In this document: piece by piece, positions 37,408 to 52,110 of the stretch | How positions within the stretch are numbered: position 1 is the first letter of the stretch | Layout: each line of letters begins with the position of its first letter | NCBI RefSeq assembly: GCF_040807025.1 | Contig: NC_090967.1 | Span: forward strand, 494,001 to 558,000 | Length of the DNA stretch: 64,000 nucleotides | Direction: 5' to 3' | Origin: Struthio camelus | Lineage: Eukaryota; Chordata; Aves; Struthioniformes; Struthionidae | Made by a program: the position numbers and the translations under genes | The notes under the pieces: model-generated | Seen by the model: the letters and a program-made list of their open reading frames with translations, nothing else | Database searches by the model: none | What the model was told of the DNA's origin: nothing

Positions 37408-40400
37408 GTATTGTATAATTTTCAGACTCATCAGCCTATTGGTGTATTGCACAAATAGGGCTTGAATTTTGCACAGAATAAAGGCAAGCAAAGTTGCTTT
37501 CCATTAAATCATTTTTGAGAACTTAAATTGTTTTATAGCTCAGATATGTTGAGCAAAGAAGGCTCTGCTGTTTGAGTGTCATTTAACAGACTAGGTGATT
37601 GGGTTTGTTTGTTTTTTGGGGGTTTTTTGTTTGGGTTTTTTTTTTTTTTTTTGGAGCATGTGCTCAGACAGTTCTGACAGAGCTGGAAGGGAACCTCTAA
37701 TTAATGGTGTAGCTTCACAATACAGGTGAGTCAAATTGGCAGGTGGAAAATAGCAAAATGGAGGAGTCTTCCTCTGCTCCTAGCTTTGCAGTTTCTCCTC
37801 CTCTCCTCTCCTCTCTGGCATTAGCTCTGGTACTTATCTTGCTGCAAGGGAAGCAGATTAAAGCTGCTGACACAGCAAAAAATGCTTCCATCCTAGTGTA
37901 GTTTGTCCACCTCTTTCATGGTTCAAATTGGTTATCCTGTGGGCAGAAAGGCATGGGAGATTGCTTATGTTGACCCTTGGAATACAGAAATGGGGTGTAC
38001 AAGGCTAGTCAGCAATGGGTGGGGGGAGCAAGACCTCTCCTTCCTCAAGCTGCCAGCTGTTAGTTTGATTCAAACTCGAATCCAAAAATAATAGATTTAG
38101 TTTAAGTCTGTACTGTACTAAACCTCAAACGAAATAAGTCTAGTACTGCTTTATTCTGAAATGGTGTACTCTGATATTTCCTCAAATAAAATATATTTGA
38201 CACTCACAAAACAAAAGTGTTAAAGGTGAAACTAAAAGTTGGCATCCAAACTGAAGGCAGCATTCCCTTTTCAGAGTTAGGATTTCTAGTTGCTTTTTCT
38301 GACTTTCTGTTATTCAGCTTCTAGGTGTCAGTAGTGGTGCAATCTCTGGCAGAAGTTTATCCTCTAACAGGTCCTAATCCTTAAAGAAAGCAGTGTACCG
38401 TTGCTGCTCAGGCCCGTAGCGTAGGGGGCAGCAGAGGCTGTAGTTTCATGAAAATCTGCAAGCTGGTGCTATATACAGCTCTTGTGGTGTTACTGGTTGT
38501 AACTCAAAATCACCTTATTTAAGAAGCACACCTGGATAGTGTGCATGCTTCTGGCCCATCTTAGTGCAAAACTAAATTGTCAAATGTAACTACTATTAAC
38601 CACGAATGGTACTGTAAGGCTTGCTGGCTCATTCTGCATTGAAACGAGCTAGAAGCTTCTGCATATGCTGAACACTTCTTCTGATGTCATGTTTTAACGG
38701 AAGCTGAGAAGCAGTAACTGTCCTAATTCAACTGGGGTTGATTAGACCGTCAGGAGAGGTTATCTAACATAGGTATCACTATCACAGTGTTAATCTTGTC
38801 AGCTGAGTTCTCAAGCAAACTAAAACTAGAGGAATGTTAATAATAGTTCCTTAATTATAGCATCTTACCTTATTCTTTTGGACAAGTGAGTATATTGGAA
38901 TTCTATTAAAGTAAATACAAAATGTCATCTTTGGCCCTATGGTAATTAATGCTTCTGCGGTGGCTTTGAGAGGCTCAACCAGAATCAGATTTTATGTTGA
39001 ACTTGACAGGTTTACACTAGTCTTGGGACTGTGTTAAACAGTTGTAAGCCTGCTGCTGTTTCCTGTGCTTGGATTTGTCATTAGACTGATTGTATTTAAT
39101 ATTTTTTTGGGTAGTAATGGATCAGTATACTTAACATTTGGATCTCTTGCATCAGGTGAGGCCTTCATTTACTTTTATTCTGGAAATATGAGGATATGAA
39201 TTTACAGACTGGTAAATGGAATTTAGCAAGTGCTGTTAATTTAACTATATGCAGCCAAACTTCTCTGCATACTCCTGGATGTTGTTCCTGGAGTGACCAC
39301 TTTGGATTATAAAAAGAATTGGATTCTCTCAGGGATTAGCTTTAAAAATGAAAAGGGGGGGAAAAATATATCAGAATTGGATTAAAAATACTTGGAGTCT
39401 TTGGTCTTAAACCTCTTACTAGTGGAGTCTGAATTGGAAACTCAAAACATTATTTCAACGTTACTATGTAAGTTGACATGTCTGTATGCTGTCAAAGTAT
39501 TTGTATTCTGTGGTAACATACACAAATACTGATGTTGTAGTAGATGCAGAAAATCAAATGTTTGTTTTAATCAAATGATTTTTATAGGTGAAAAGTAGTT
39601 TTTGACTTGAGTGAAGCACAGAGGAAGTATTATGAACAAAATAGATTCATCTCCATGCTTTTTTAACTTACTTATGCATAATTTCATATAGAAGTCTAAT
39701 AGCATTTGCAAAATCAGAACCATTTTAAATAATTACATTTAGGGTGTACCCATATTAAAAGGGTTTCTTATGAGTATGGTCTGTATGTTTAGACAGTTAG
39801 TGAGTCTAAAATGCAGTAACTGAAACCTTTTCTGCAGCTGACTGATTTGGTTTCCTTAATGGAGATGGAACTGACTTGATAAACTGGAGGAATGTGACTA
39901 GTTTATTAGTTGGAGTGGGAATTTATTTAGATTAGAAGTCTGAATTTATAGTTACGATATTGATTTACTTGTAGATGTGGGATTGAGCCTCAAAGTCACG
40001 TCAAGCGTGCAGTCAAAACTGCCTGCTGGTTCCTGAGGCAAAATGGAAGCTTTCATAACATGAATGTAAAAAAGGAGAGGCATTAAAATACCTGTTAAAT
40101 GACCATCAATAGGAAGCAGCTGTGCTACAAGAGTTGCACTGGTTACACCATAAAAGGAGGAGCTCTGAACTGAACATCAGGGGGCCCTGAATTCACTTCA
40201 GGTTTTTAGCAGCTTTTCTGTTAATTCTATGCACTTCACAGCTGGTCTTAATGTGGCTTTGTTTAATGAATCTTATTTTTGAGCTAGAGATGTTTAACCT
40301 CCTCTAAGTGAGAGGATGAACAAATCTACTCCAAAAAGCTTGAGAACTGGAGTCTCATACACTACATCAAATTAGATTCCTGATGGTTTCCATAAAGAAA

Positions 40401-41334
40401 ATGCCAGTCTGGGCTTCCTGAATCTGCTAGACCTTATTCCTCCCACAGCAGTAAGGCTTAGGGATGCTGCTTTTGAATGTTTCTAAGCAGTTGTAAAAGC
40501 ACTTTAACATCCCTACCATTTTGGCAGGCCATGAGGAAAGAGCAGCTTGAGTCTGTTATGATTGAGATGGAATTGTAAGTCTTCTGTGGATATGAAACTT
40601 CAGGATTCAGTCACTGCTGATGGTTGATACAGAGAATATCTCCATGTGATGAAATTTCTGGATGTTTTTTCAAGACTTTATTTTAAAAAGGTGCTAAAAT
40701 AAAAGCTGTAAGAAATACTCAGTAAACACCAAAGTTAATGTTCACTGCAGCTTGATCTGTTTCATCTATACAATTAAGTAGTCGCTCAAAGACTACCATT
40801 TAACAACAGTGCCTTAAGATGCAGACTAAGCAATGTGGAAAGGAGAAAACGTTTAGAAAATAAATGGTCTGCAGTTGAGGTACTGAACTGGGTCAAGTAG
40901 ATCTGGCGGCTGCTGCTCTTTCTGCCTTTTAAGAGTTTTGAGCAGAAGGTTGCAATTAAGGTTGGGATGGCAATTTTCATTTCTGGCATTTGTCAAATTG
41001 GAAACCTGAATTTTTACTTGGCTCTTGTGAATACTTTGGTGTTTATAGGAATGTGTACAAAATCTGTCTTGTTTTTTTTCCTATTTATGTAAAAACTTGA
41101 GAGCTCTTTAATGTTACATGTTTTTGCAAAATACCATGCTTGTTAGCTTGAAAGAGTGAATTGTTCTGGGATTTTCACAAACAATGTTTTGTTTTACAAG
41201 TGGGAAAATACATAAAGTTGAAATCCTTGTTCTCAGTCTTCTAAAATAAACATTCAAACTTATTTCAGGTGGAGAAAGTTTGGCTTACTGAAACATAAAG
41301 ATCTAGAACTTATTTGGGATTTTTCTCTTTGCAG

Positions 41335-41526
<192 letters not shown>

Positions 41527-44500
41527 TAGTATATAAGAAGTTTTTACTTTGTGGTAGACTACTCAACCAAACACTTGATTGTATGCAATTTAATGTAGAG
41601 TTATTCAATATTTATGTATGTGTAATCAAACTACTGATGAGAATGCATGTATCTAGAGTAATGTTAAGACTAGAAATCAAGTGCCAGGAAGATAGGATAC
41701 TTGAGATTGAATTCATGATTCTTTTGTCTGTGCTTAAGTAGTACAATAAATAAGTTCCTAAATTTGAACATCTGTATGCATGTCTAAACCAGTCTGAATT
41801 TGGTCCGCAACTGACTTTTCTTCCTGCAGCCTGAGCTTTTTTTGACATTACATAAGCCTGAATATTCAAAAAAAAGTCTTTTGATCAATAAAGTGTGTGG
41901 CATGTGTCTGTAGGCCTTATCACTCTTCAGGAATTTAACTTGTAAGTTCTTCAAATAGATTTGTTAGTAGTAGCATTAAAAATGAGAGGAATGAACTCAT
42001 TAGGTTTGAAATTTAATGTTTCCTTGAAAACAAGTGCTAGTAGAGCAGCAGGTTTCATGAACTAAATGTATTTAGCAGTAGGAGCTTGTTATCTGCTCTG
42101 TAAAAGGGCTTTAATCCTTGCATTGTTAAAATCTTCAGTTATGGTTTCTTCTTGTTATTGTTCAGAATTCAGTAACCCTTTAATTTAGGGGGACAGTATG
42201 GTTATTCCTGTAACTAAAAGTATTTGTGCTGCTAACTAGCTGTGCATGCTTGTTTGTCCTGAGTGTGCAGACAGTTGCCTTGTGGAGTCTTCTCCTGCAC
42301 ATGCTCAATCTTGTATTTCAGAATCTAACAATACTGATCTGGATCGTTATCTAATCCATAAAGAACAGGTCTGAAGCTACTTTAGTGACTGTTTAAAAAA
42401 AAAAAAAAAACAAAAAAACAACAACAGCAAAAAACCTGCATGAAATTTGATGAACCATATAAGAATTCTTTGTGTGTTATCCTTAGCAACTTTTGTAACT
42501 TAATGTTTGAAAGTAGAAGTGAGAACAGAGTAACCAAAAACTTTAAAGTGTGCTTCCAGATTGGCTTCTCTGATTTGCATGACTTTAGTTTTCTTTTCAA
42601 AGTTCTTTTGCTGAAGCTTCACATAAAAGCCCTCTAACTAAATGTGCTTATGGGCTATGTGTGTAAGATCATGATGAAATAGTTCCATAAAATGCTGATT
42701 TGTTTCTGAGTGTTTTGATAGCTGAGTATTCAGCTGAGATATTGTTATACAGTTTGAAATGCTTAGAAGTAGAGGTTTCCTTTGGAGGCAACTTTTGCAA
42801 GTAAGTAAGGCCACCTGTTTTAATGACAGCAAGCCGTTCATCAAATGATACTGCTGATCCACACCTTAGACTTTCAGATAAGCATAAAATCTTCTGTGCA
42901 TGAGGGGGTGAAGATGTTTTAAATGGGAAGTAAGACACATCAGCAGCTAAAGTCTGAGAGTACTTCACACACTGTCCCCTGTGGCATCATATACTCTAGT
43001 AAAGTCTGCTGAACTCAGCTTAGAACTTGACAGAGATGAGTACTTTAAAGTCAAAATATGTGCCTCTGTACTTCAAGTTTTTCTTAACAACCCTCTGAAG
43101 AGTTGGAAGTAAAATTCCTGTTAGTGTTGTCTACAAGTCTTGAACGTGGTGTAGAAACGCTTTCTTTTCATGGAAGTAGCTGGGAATTAGTGAGGTAGAA
43201 AATGTTGTTAAATGGCTTAACTTTTCATTCACTTGCAACACTAATAGTAGCAATTCCCAGTCATCTTTGTGCTCCCTGGTAGTTTTGGAGCATCAATAAC
43301 TGAGAATCAGCATCTACAGCAGTCTTTTAAAAATAGCACTTTACTATTTTTCCTTCATAATTGCATTAAGATTTACTGTAAAGCTCCATTCTAAGCCAAT
43401 CCAATGCCTGGCTGCCCCTGAAAAAGTCTTGTTGCAGAGTTCTGCTTTTGTCATGCCACCAGTTACGTTTGTTTGACCCCCATGGAGAGCCATGACAGGC
43501 TAGCAGGAAACTAGAACTGAAAAAAAATATATATATTTAGTTCTGTGGCATAGTTTTCAGTGAGGTCAAAAAGTTGTAATATTAGCACATAGAGATAGTA
43601 GGACTGAGTGGTCTGGGCAGGAGGGAGGAAACCTCTCCTTTTGTTGGAATCAAGTTTTTAGATCAATTTAATTCTTCTCTAATGACAGCCTTGGAGCCAC
43701 TGTGATGTTAACAAAAGTAGCCTGTCTTTGGAGTTGCCTTTAATTGACTGTATTTGTAGAGATAAAGAACAGTATCGTTTGATAATTCTTATTTTTTTAT
43801 GAAAAAATGACTGATTTTTCTTAATTCTCTATTAATGGAAAATGTAGAGCAGAGAGTATCTTCTGCCTGGAACAGAGATATTAATGATTTATTGAATTAA
43901 CCTCAGCTTTCTGGAGACTGATCACATTCACTTAAGAGCTTGTTTAAAAGTTAAAATTCCTTCTGGAGCAAAATATTTCATTTTGATCAAGATGTGTATG
44001 CAGTCAGGTTTTGTTCTGAATATAGCATGACTACTGAGCAATTTTATGTTCCATGACTGTCTTTTTCAAATACCTTCTCTGAATTTTATAGTGCTAGATT
44101 CTGTATCCTTTACTGTGCTATTAATAATCAGTAAAGAAAATGAAAGCAGCAGCAAACTAATGTCAGCTTGCATTCCTTACTATGAATTTTCTTTGTAATC
44201 ATGAATTATAGCAGTTGATAAAGGTTTGATTATGCGTTTGTTTTATTGTTTGATATAGGATAACTTTTTTATTTTTGCAGTATCCATAAAGAGAAGCTTG
44301 TGCACAGTAGCAGAGCACTAGACAGGGTACAGTGTTCCTGCTGCAATTTCAGTTCTTCCTGATCATACTGAAAAGATAGGGTGCTGTTCTTTTCATTCTC
44401 TAATTCGTGTATTGCATTCGTAAGCATTTTCAGACATGGCTGTGCTTAAGTTGTGGTGGGTGAGTCCTTTCAGTTGCATCTAGGAATTGGTGTACTCCCA

Positions 44501-46934
44501 GGGACGGTGGGTCATTGTGCTTGTATTCATGGTAAGTCTGTCTTGAACATCTAAAGCTTTCATATGAAGAAGGCTGTAAAACTGATACTGGATATTTTGT
44601 TCTTTCTGTCAGATCCTTATTACTAGCACCAACCTTATCTTAGGGCTCTGAGCCGGAGGGAAATTTTAGAAGGTAATTTCCTAATATAGTATGGTGCACT
44701 GTCAAGTCTGAGACTATTTCATCTCCTGGCCTTCTGTGGTAATCACTGAGGCTTGTGAGTAGCCATCAGGCCAATTCAATCGATGAAATCCCTGTTCCTG
44801 TGCTTCTGGCTCATGAGGCTGAAAGCAAGGAAGAGTACTGTGGTTTATCTGACCTATCTGCACTGATTAGACCGTAGCCCTCTAGCACTGGCTTCAGACA
44901 GACACGCTGATACCAAACTTGTGCTCTCAGCTGATCTCCTACCCAGCAATGTTTATAGTGTTAAATGTCCCCTTTATTGGACCTATTGTCTCTTATCATA
45001 GACTCAAAAGAAGAAAGATGTCCTGTACCATGTTGTGTGTCAAGGATGCTTGACTTCAGTGTTGGGACATCAAGATTGTGGGATCTAGGTTTCCAGCATG
45101 TCTACTGTGCTCAACTCCTCTTACAGCCGAAAAGCTTTTGGGATGTCTTTCTTCCTTCAGGATCTTCTGATACAGAACTGCAGTCTTGCTGAATTTCTCA
45201 CAGCGTGGGTGCAGGTGGTTCATTGCATCAGTATATCCAATCCTCCGTGATGTGGATGCTTCTAATCTATACCTGGAATACTTCTGAGAGAACCTGGTGG
45301 TCTTTAGTAGTCTTATATTCATTGGAGTGTATTCAGACTTCAGTACTAGTCCTTCTGAACTAGCTGCTGAAACTGAAAATTAGTCTCTCTTGAGTGTAAA
45401 ATTTATTAAGAACATAATGTATCATTTATTTAGAACACTGTTCTATGTGATGGCAGCTTCTTTTTTAAGAAATCTCCAAGTTTCTGAGGTTTCTTGTTCC
45501 CTTCCTCATATCTCTGATACTGCTTGACAAGGGAATAAGGTATCCCTGTGATAACCATGCCAAATTATTCAGAGGTCTAATCTAGAAGATCTATCTATGT
45601 AGCTGGCTGAGTGTACCTGTTTCTATTGAGGTTCTTCCTTGCATTGAAAGGATGTTCTCCTTCAGATTATGCTGGAGGCTTTTTCTGTAGCAGATGGCTG
45701 CAAAAATATGGCCATCTCCATTTAGACACTGAAAGGAAATAGTGGGCTGCCTCTCAGCTGTCTGAATATTGGGTTTTTTAATCTTATTTTTTACTTGCTT
45801 GTGTAAGTTTTGACCTTTGCTCACTAAAATTCACCTTGATCAGTAGGTATCCAGAAGAGAGAGATCACTCCTCCATTGCTGGAAAATATGGAACAGAGTA
45901 GATATTTGGGGTGACTTGTTGTGGTTGTACAGAAATCTGGGGCCCATCTCAAATGAATGCTGCTGTTATGCCTCATTCCCTCATGTTGTGAGTGTGCATG
46001 TGGAGTGTTGCTTGCAGTTTAAAAAAGAAATAAATTCTAGGTAGCTGAAGTTCTTCAGGTATCAATATGTATGATCACATTTTACTGTCTTTTCCTTTCC
46101 ATGAGGTCTTCTCTGGAAGATCCTTTCACAGAAATTCTGCAGCTGAAAAAAATGAATGGCTCTGTTTCCCTCCAAGTTTTTAAACTTAGAGAAGGAAGAC
46201 TTTATTGCATACCTCAGGTCACTGAAAAGTGATAAATGGCTCTCTGGCTCACATGACAGTATCTCTGTTCATTCTGCTGCTGCCGTGGCCTTTGTTCTAG
46301 TAACAGAACTCTAAGTATTCTTTTTTTTGTGGAAAGTATTTAAGTATTCTCTTTTGCTGAAATTATTCCCTTGAAGTTGCTTATACAGTTATTTGTTAAC
46401 TGTGTAACTGGAATACGTCATCACCACTGACATTTTAAAGCTTTTAAAATCACATTTGGTTGTGCTTAATTTCTTTAGATGTACATTCAAGAGTACCTAG
46501 CAACACTTGTTAATGAAAAGTGCAAACAGTTTGCAGACTGACAGAATACTGAGAAAGTTAACACCCTTCTAGTTTTCCTGATTTTGTTTATCATAAAGGT
46601 TGGTCATATAAACTACCTCAGAGAGAGAGAGGTTTAGCAAGAGCATGGGAATGCACTTAATATAAAGGTGATCTGACTCCTTTTTTTTTTAAGTGGGTGG
46701 GTTCAGAGTGCAGCAAACAGACACAGCAGTTGGCCCAGCACTTCTAGAATTCTATTTCTAGATCTCCTTCAGCTTTCTGGGATCATTGAATGACTTCTGA
46801 GAACCCTATGAGGAACTTGAAGGTGCCTGCTACTATGGGGAAAGGACCGCTACAGGAGGCCTTGACTTCTAACAAGCTCTAGCAGCTCTAAGGAGCTCTC
46901 TCAGCTTGGTTTGGAGCCAAAGGGGCTTGGAGCT

Positions 46935-47192
46935 TTTTGTGACAGGACAAGAGGCAATGGGCACAAACTGGAATACAGGAAATGCTATTTAAACATAGGA
47001 AAAAAAGTTTTACTGTGACAGCAGTCAAATGCTGGAGCAGGTTGCCCAGAGAGGTTATGGAGTCTCCATCCTTGGAGATATTGAAAACCTAACTGGATAA
47101 GGTCCTGTGCAACCTGCTCTAGGTGACCCTCCACGAAGGAGTTGGACTAGATGATCTCCAGAGGTCCCTTCCAACCTCAACCATTCTGTGAA
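46935..47192 (+). mobile_element. CR1 LINE 3' end, plus strand
   Basis: About 255 bases in sense orientation relative to ELAVL1: GGACAAGAGGCAATGGGCAC, then GGAGCAGGTTGCCCAGAGAG, GTTGGACTAGATGATCTCC and CCTTCCAACCTCAACCATTC. It ends in ATTCTGTGAA, the CR1 3' terminal unit. It is moderately diverged from the minus-strand copies. Confidence 0.93.
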
Positions 47193-50100
47193 GAAACAAG
47201 TAACCTTTTTAAGAAGACAAACCTACTTGCAAAAAAAATTTACTGTAGAATGTGTCTTCAAAGCAGTGAGTGTATAATGCAGGATTTACTGTTCCATGTC
47301 TTTTTAGAGTACGTTCATTCTCTTCCAACAGAGAAGCACTGTGTTTCTGCAGAATATCAATTTAGTTCATCTTAACCTATGATCATGTTGACTCTGAATA
47401 CTTGCTGAAGTTTCGCATTGTAATGTTTGAGGGAGATGGAAAAATTAGTTATTTGAAGCAAGAAGCTTCTTTCTAAAGAGATGTGAGAAGGAAAGAATTT
47501 TTCAAACCTAATGTTTAACCCATCCTGAATAGTCAGATTTTGTTCATCAGTGGTTGGAATAGGAACCTATCTTCAAGTTTAAAGAAATCAGATTTTTATG
47601 TTAAATGGGTAAGGCTTCCCCTCCCCTCCCTAAGACTTCCTCAAGAAATCACCCTGTGATATTCATGCACAGTTTTGAGCCTGGTATTTTCTGTGCTCAG
47701 TTTACAAATCCTTTTTGCTTCCAAGCTTGGATGTAGCTGCAGCTCATCTGAAAAGAGCCCTGGAACAACTCAGATTAAATCTCAATAGAGGTATGCTCTG
47801 GAAATGAGGAAGGAGAAAATGTAAAGAGAACACATAGCAATGATAAATATGTGGAAGGGCCTCATTAAATGAAATGAACTTTTAACAATATTAAACCTTT
47901 TGTTTTCAGGGTTTAAAGCTGTCAATCTTAATGCAAATGGTGAAATTTCTTAAGAATTGTTGAGACATTGCCATCATGGGAAGCTCTCTTTGATCCTGGG
48001 TAAAGAACAGACTTTTGTCAAAGCAGCTTTATAGCTTTGGAGCCCCCCCTCCCCGTTTTTTTTTTTTTTTTTCTGAAGAAGTGTAAACATTTGAACTGCT
48101 TGTAGCCTTCTTTGTTTCAAGGCAAATTCTATTTATTTTGTAAAAGGAGGAGAAGTTATATTTCACAATATTTTCCTGAGTTGTTTGGTCAGGCTTTCTT
48201 AACCTGTTAAATATTGTTTAGTCCTTAAACTTGCATCAGTGAAGCCACTCACCTTTTAGCAACAGAATGGAAATTGACTTTTGTGCTGGTTTATAGATTC
48301 AGATGATGCAGTGGGGGCGTGTTCTGTATTTGAAATTTGTTTTTAATAAAACTAGCCTTCATTTTCTTGTTTTCCTTTCTAGCTCCTTTCTGATGTAGTC
48401 AAAAGTCTTTTCAGTAAGAAATGCTGTTTTTAAGTCCTAAGCAGAAACAGGAATTGGTTCAGATAGTAATCTAGATTTTAGTCATAGAAACTGTAGTAGA
48501 ACAGAGTTTAGTTACTGTGGAAGAAATGTGCTGAACTGTTATGTTGACACTGAATATAAAGGATTCCAAATTGGAAAATATCTTGGAAATACTTAAATAG
48601 GAATCTAAACTTCTATTTTTGAATGTGAAAGAATATGCTTAAAGCATAAGTAGCACATGGTATCGTGGTTCCTGGGCTAATACCCCTTTAGAACAGTGCA
48701 GTGCTTTGTAGATGTCTTTTTAGGTTAGGCACAAAACCATAATGTCCAGCTAGACTGAACTTTGCCCATCACTCTGTGGAATTTCTGTACTGTTCTCTTG
48801 GTTCTTACATGACTAATGATAGTTTTGGACAGCATGTGCAACTTTAAACTGGAGATGAAACAGAAGGGCAGAAAGGAACTTAGAATGATTAATTGTAGCT
48901 TCAAGAAGTTATTCAAGCCAAAAAATTTTTCCATTTTCCAAAAGCCATATGCAGTTTAAAAAAAAAAAAAAACCCACACACACTAGAATTTTTTGTTGGG
49001 CAATAGGAAAGAAAATGATTTGTAAGATTAGGATGCTACTTTGGGTCCTGCGCAAAACATGCTGCTTGAGATGGAAATAAAGTATGGCAGTTTTCTAGTG
49101 ACATACAGGGCTTACTGTGATCACCACAGTGTAAATGGGAAAGAATGGGCATATTTCAAGAAGCAAAGCTACTTCTCAGTATCACTGATGAAGCCAAATG
49201 TAAAGATACCGCTGAAGAATGAAAGACTGATTATTTGGGGAATGGGGTCAGGAGATTAACTTTGGTTCAGGCTCTAGGCTTTTAGCCTCAGATGTGTTTG
49301 CTTTTAGAGCAGCTGGGCTGTATCATCTGTATCTTCAGTGGAGAACCGGTACAGGGTAGGGGGAAGATGTTTTAAGAAAAGTTCTTGTATTTCTAAACTA
49401 CAGTGGGAACTTTGTGGTAAACAATAAATATAATCACTTTTATGTTGTGATAGGGTTTGATCAGCATGGATTTGCAGTGGAGAATCATACCCTTGTAATG
49501 TTGGAATTTTGAGTGTTTATGATAAAATACTTGACTGAAAAGCTTAGCCACTTCCAGAGGAAGGTTGGTTATTTTCTTACTGCATGGTATTCTTTGGGGG
49601 TGGGGGGGTGGAGAACACCTGCTTGTCTCCAAAGTCAAACTGGTCGAACTTTCAGATTCCTTATTAAAGCTAACATTTAGAATGCTAAAATGAAAAAGTG
49701 GTTAGAAGTTGTAGATACTATGAAATAGTTGAAATAGTGCAGACTTAACTAGGACTGGAAGGCATAAGGAGAGGCCAGAAACAGGCATAATCTCTTGAGG
49801 CCAGTGAACAAAAAATAACTGAAGAAATCTGGTGGAAACCTGCAGAAATGTGTTCACTCAGTTAAAACTAAGATGGATATAGAATTTGAGAGTGGGTGCT
49901 TTCAAAAACGTGTGATAGAAAAAGTAGTCCACTGAAAATTGTCAGCATCTCTGTTCCTAATTATATGACAGTTTTGATAATTCTAGGCTTTATGTTAAGG
50001 AATGTAATAGAAATAAAGTATGAAAGTATGAAATAGAAATAAAGTTAGAAATGCTTACATGCATAGGAGAAAATTCTGTGAGGAAGAATAAAAATGGGAT

Positions 50101-50254
50101 TCTTCACCTTTTCTACACCTTTCATTAATCTGTACTTCTCTTATTTCCCTACCTATGTAAAATATGCATGTAGGCTGTCTTAATTCAAGAAGATCTTGTT
50201 TTGTGAAACTGGAAGAACCTCAGAGAAGTGTTGAGTGTTCCTCATTCTGACATT

Positions 50255-52110
50255 TAGATTTGTAGGATAAGTCAGGTTGGAAAGGACACTAGTTCACCCG
50301 CCTGCTCAAAGCAGAGTAAGCTGTGAGGTCTGACCAGGTTACATAGGGCTTCATCTAGTCTGACCTTTAAAACTTCCAAGGATGGAGACTGCACAACCTC
50401 TCTGGGAACCTATTGCACTGCCTGACTGTCCTCATGGTGGAAATCTTTTCCTGTATGTTCAGTCTAACATCTCTTGTTTTAAATTATGCCTGTTATTTCT
50501 TGGCCTTTCAGCATGCACCACTGAGAGGAGCCTGCTTCTTTTGCCTTGATAATGCCCTTGTAGGTACTGGCACGCTGCTGTTGGGTCCTTCCCAAAGCCT
50601 TCTCTTCTCCAGGCTGAACAAGTCTTGTTCCCTTAGCTCTTCTCAGAGGCCATATGCTCCAGTCCCCTAAGCATCTTGGTGGTTCTCTGCTGAAAACTCA
50701 CTCTAGCTTACTGATGTCTTTTCTGTATTGGCTGAAGCAGGGTAGGGGGGAAAAACTGGACATTGTATTCTAGACGTAGTCTAGTGAGTGCTGAGTAAAG
50801 GGGAATAATAACTTCTCTCAATCTCCTGGCTATGCTTCTGTTAATACAACCCAGGATGCTGTTAGTTAACCTTTTTGTTACAGTGCACTGCTGGCTCATA
50901 TTTACTTGCTGTCTACCAGGACCCCAGGTCCTTCTCTGTAGAGCTGCTCCCCAGCCAGCATGTCCCCAGTCTGTTGTTGGAAGGGGGTTTTTCCTTTCTG
51001 GGTGTGAGACTTTGCATTTGTCCATGTTGAATTTTACAAGGTTTCTGTTGGCCCATTCCTCCAACCTGTTCAGGTCTTTCTGCATGGCAGCCCTGCCTCC
51101 ATCACCTGCAGATCATTGGTAAAAATGTTAAATAGCATAGGTCTCTGTAGTACTCCTCTTGTTGCAAGCATGAAGGTAGAATGTGACATGCTGTCTGTCT
51201 GTACCCTCCAGGCCAAATCATCCAACCAAATTTTTCCCGTATTTAGTTGTCCACCCATCCAGACTGTAATATTTTGACTTTAATACTGTCTCCCACAGTA
51301 TTCTTGTATCCAAAGCTTATTAAATCAAGGTCAATGACATCCATTGCTCTTTCTTTGTCTGCAAATCCAGTCCTTTTGTCATTGAATGCAATCGGGTTGG
51401 TCAGGCATGATTTACCCTTGTTAAATCTATGCCATCTTCTCAATCACCTTCTTTATATACCCAGAAATGCGTTCTGGGAGAACTCGCTCTGTGACTTTCC
51501 CAGGGACTGAAGTGAGGCTGACCAGCCTGTACTTTCCTGGATATTTTTTTTTTGGCCTTTTTTGAAGATGGGCACGGCCTTTGCCTTTCTCCAGTTTTCA
51601 GGGACCTCTCCTACTTTCTATGACCTTTCAAAGATGATAGAGAGTGACTTTGGCAAGGACATTGGCCTGGTCTTTCAGCACCTTTATAAACAGCCCATCT
51701 AGTCCTTTGGAATTGTATGGGTCAAGGTCTCTCAAGCAATCAGTCCTTGACTTGATCCTTATCTGCTGTTGATAGTTCTCCTTGAAACCTTTCATTAAGT
51801 GTGGAGGCCTGTGAAACTTTGTCAGTGAAGACTGAGACGAAGAAGGCATCCAGTACCTCAGTCTAACCTGTCTACACTGTCACTAAATCACCTGCTCCCT
51901 TCAGCAACTATCCCACGTTTTCCTTTTTCAGCCTTTTACTACCAATCTAGCAGTAGAAGCTCTCCTTGTTGTCTTTGGGTTTTTTTATTTATTTTTTTTT
52001 TCCCCCTTTCCCCTCCCCACCTTGCAAGTCTCAACTCCAGTTGGGCTCTGAGTTTTTTGAGACCATGAGCAGGCAGAGTTTCTAAGTTCAGCCTGTACAG
52101 CCTGTTGCTT
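50255..52110 (-). mobile_element. Old, strongly decayed CR1 LINE, minus strand
   Basis: A degenerate CR1 spanning about 1.85 kb. The 3' end is visible in reverse as CAGGTTGGAAAGGACACTAG, and further blocks follow (CTCCAGGCTGAACAAG, GGACCCCAGGTCCTTCTCT in altered form). Minus-strand RT pieces occur in several frames, for example 51085-50708 with L-N-R-L-E-E-W-A-N-R-N-L-V-K-F-N. Many frameshifts and stops make it non-coding. The divergence shows it is older than the copies near 5.6, 9.6 and 22 kb. Confidence 0.88.

Larger units (their letters stand above)
29413..41334 (+). other. ELAVL1: ELAVL1 intron 1
   Basis: About 11.9 kb, AT-rich after the CpG island. It starts GTGAGG and ends with the pyrimidine-rich acceptor TTTTTCTCTTTGCAG. 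It contains A- and T-rich simple repeats (for example an AAAC-type tract at 31697-31731 and a T-run at about 37635) and a perfect 22-bp inverted repeat at 37325-37407. No CR1 copy or second coding exon was recognised. The open frames in it lack recognisable domains. Confidence 0.75.
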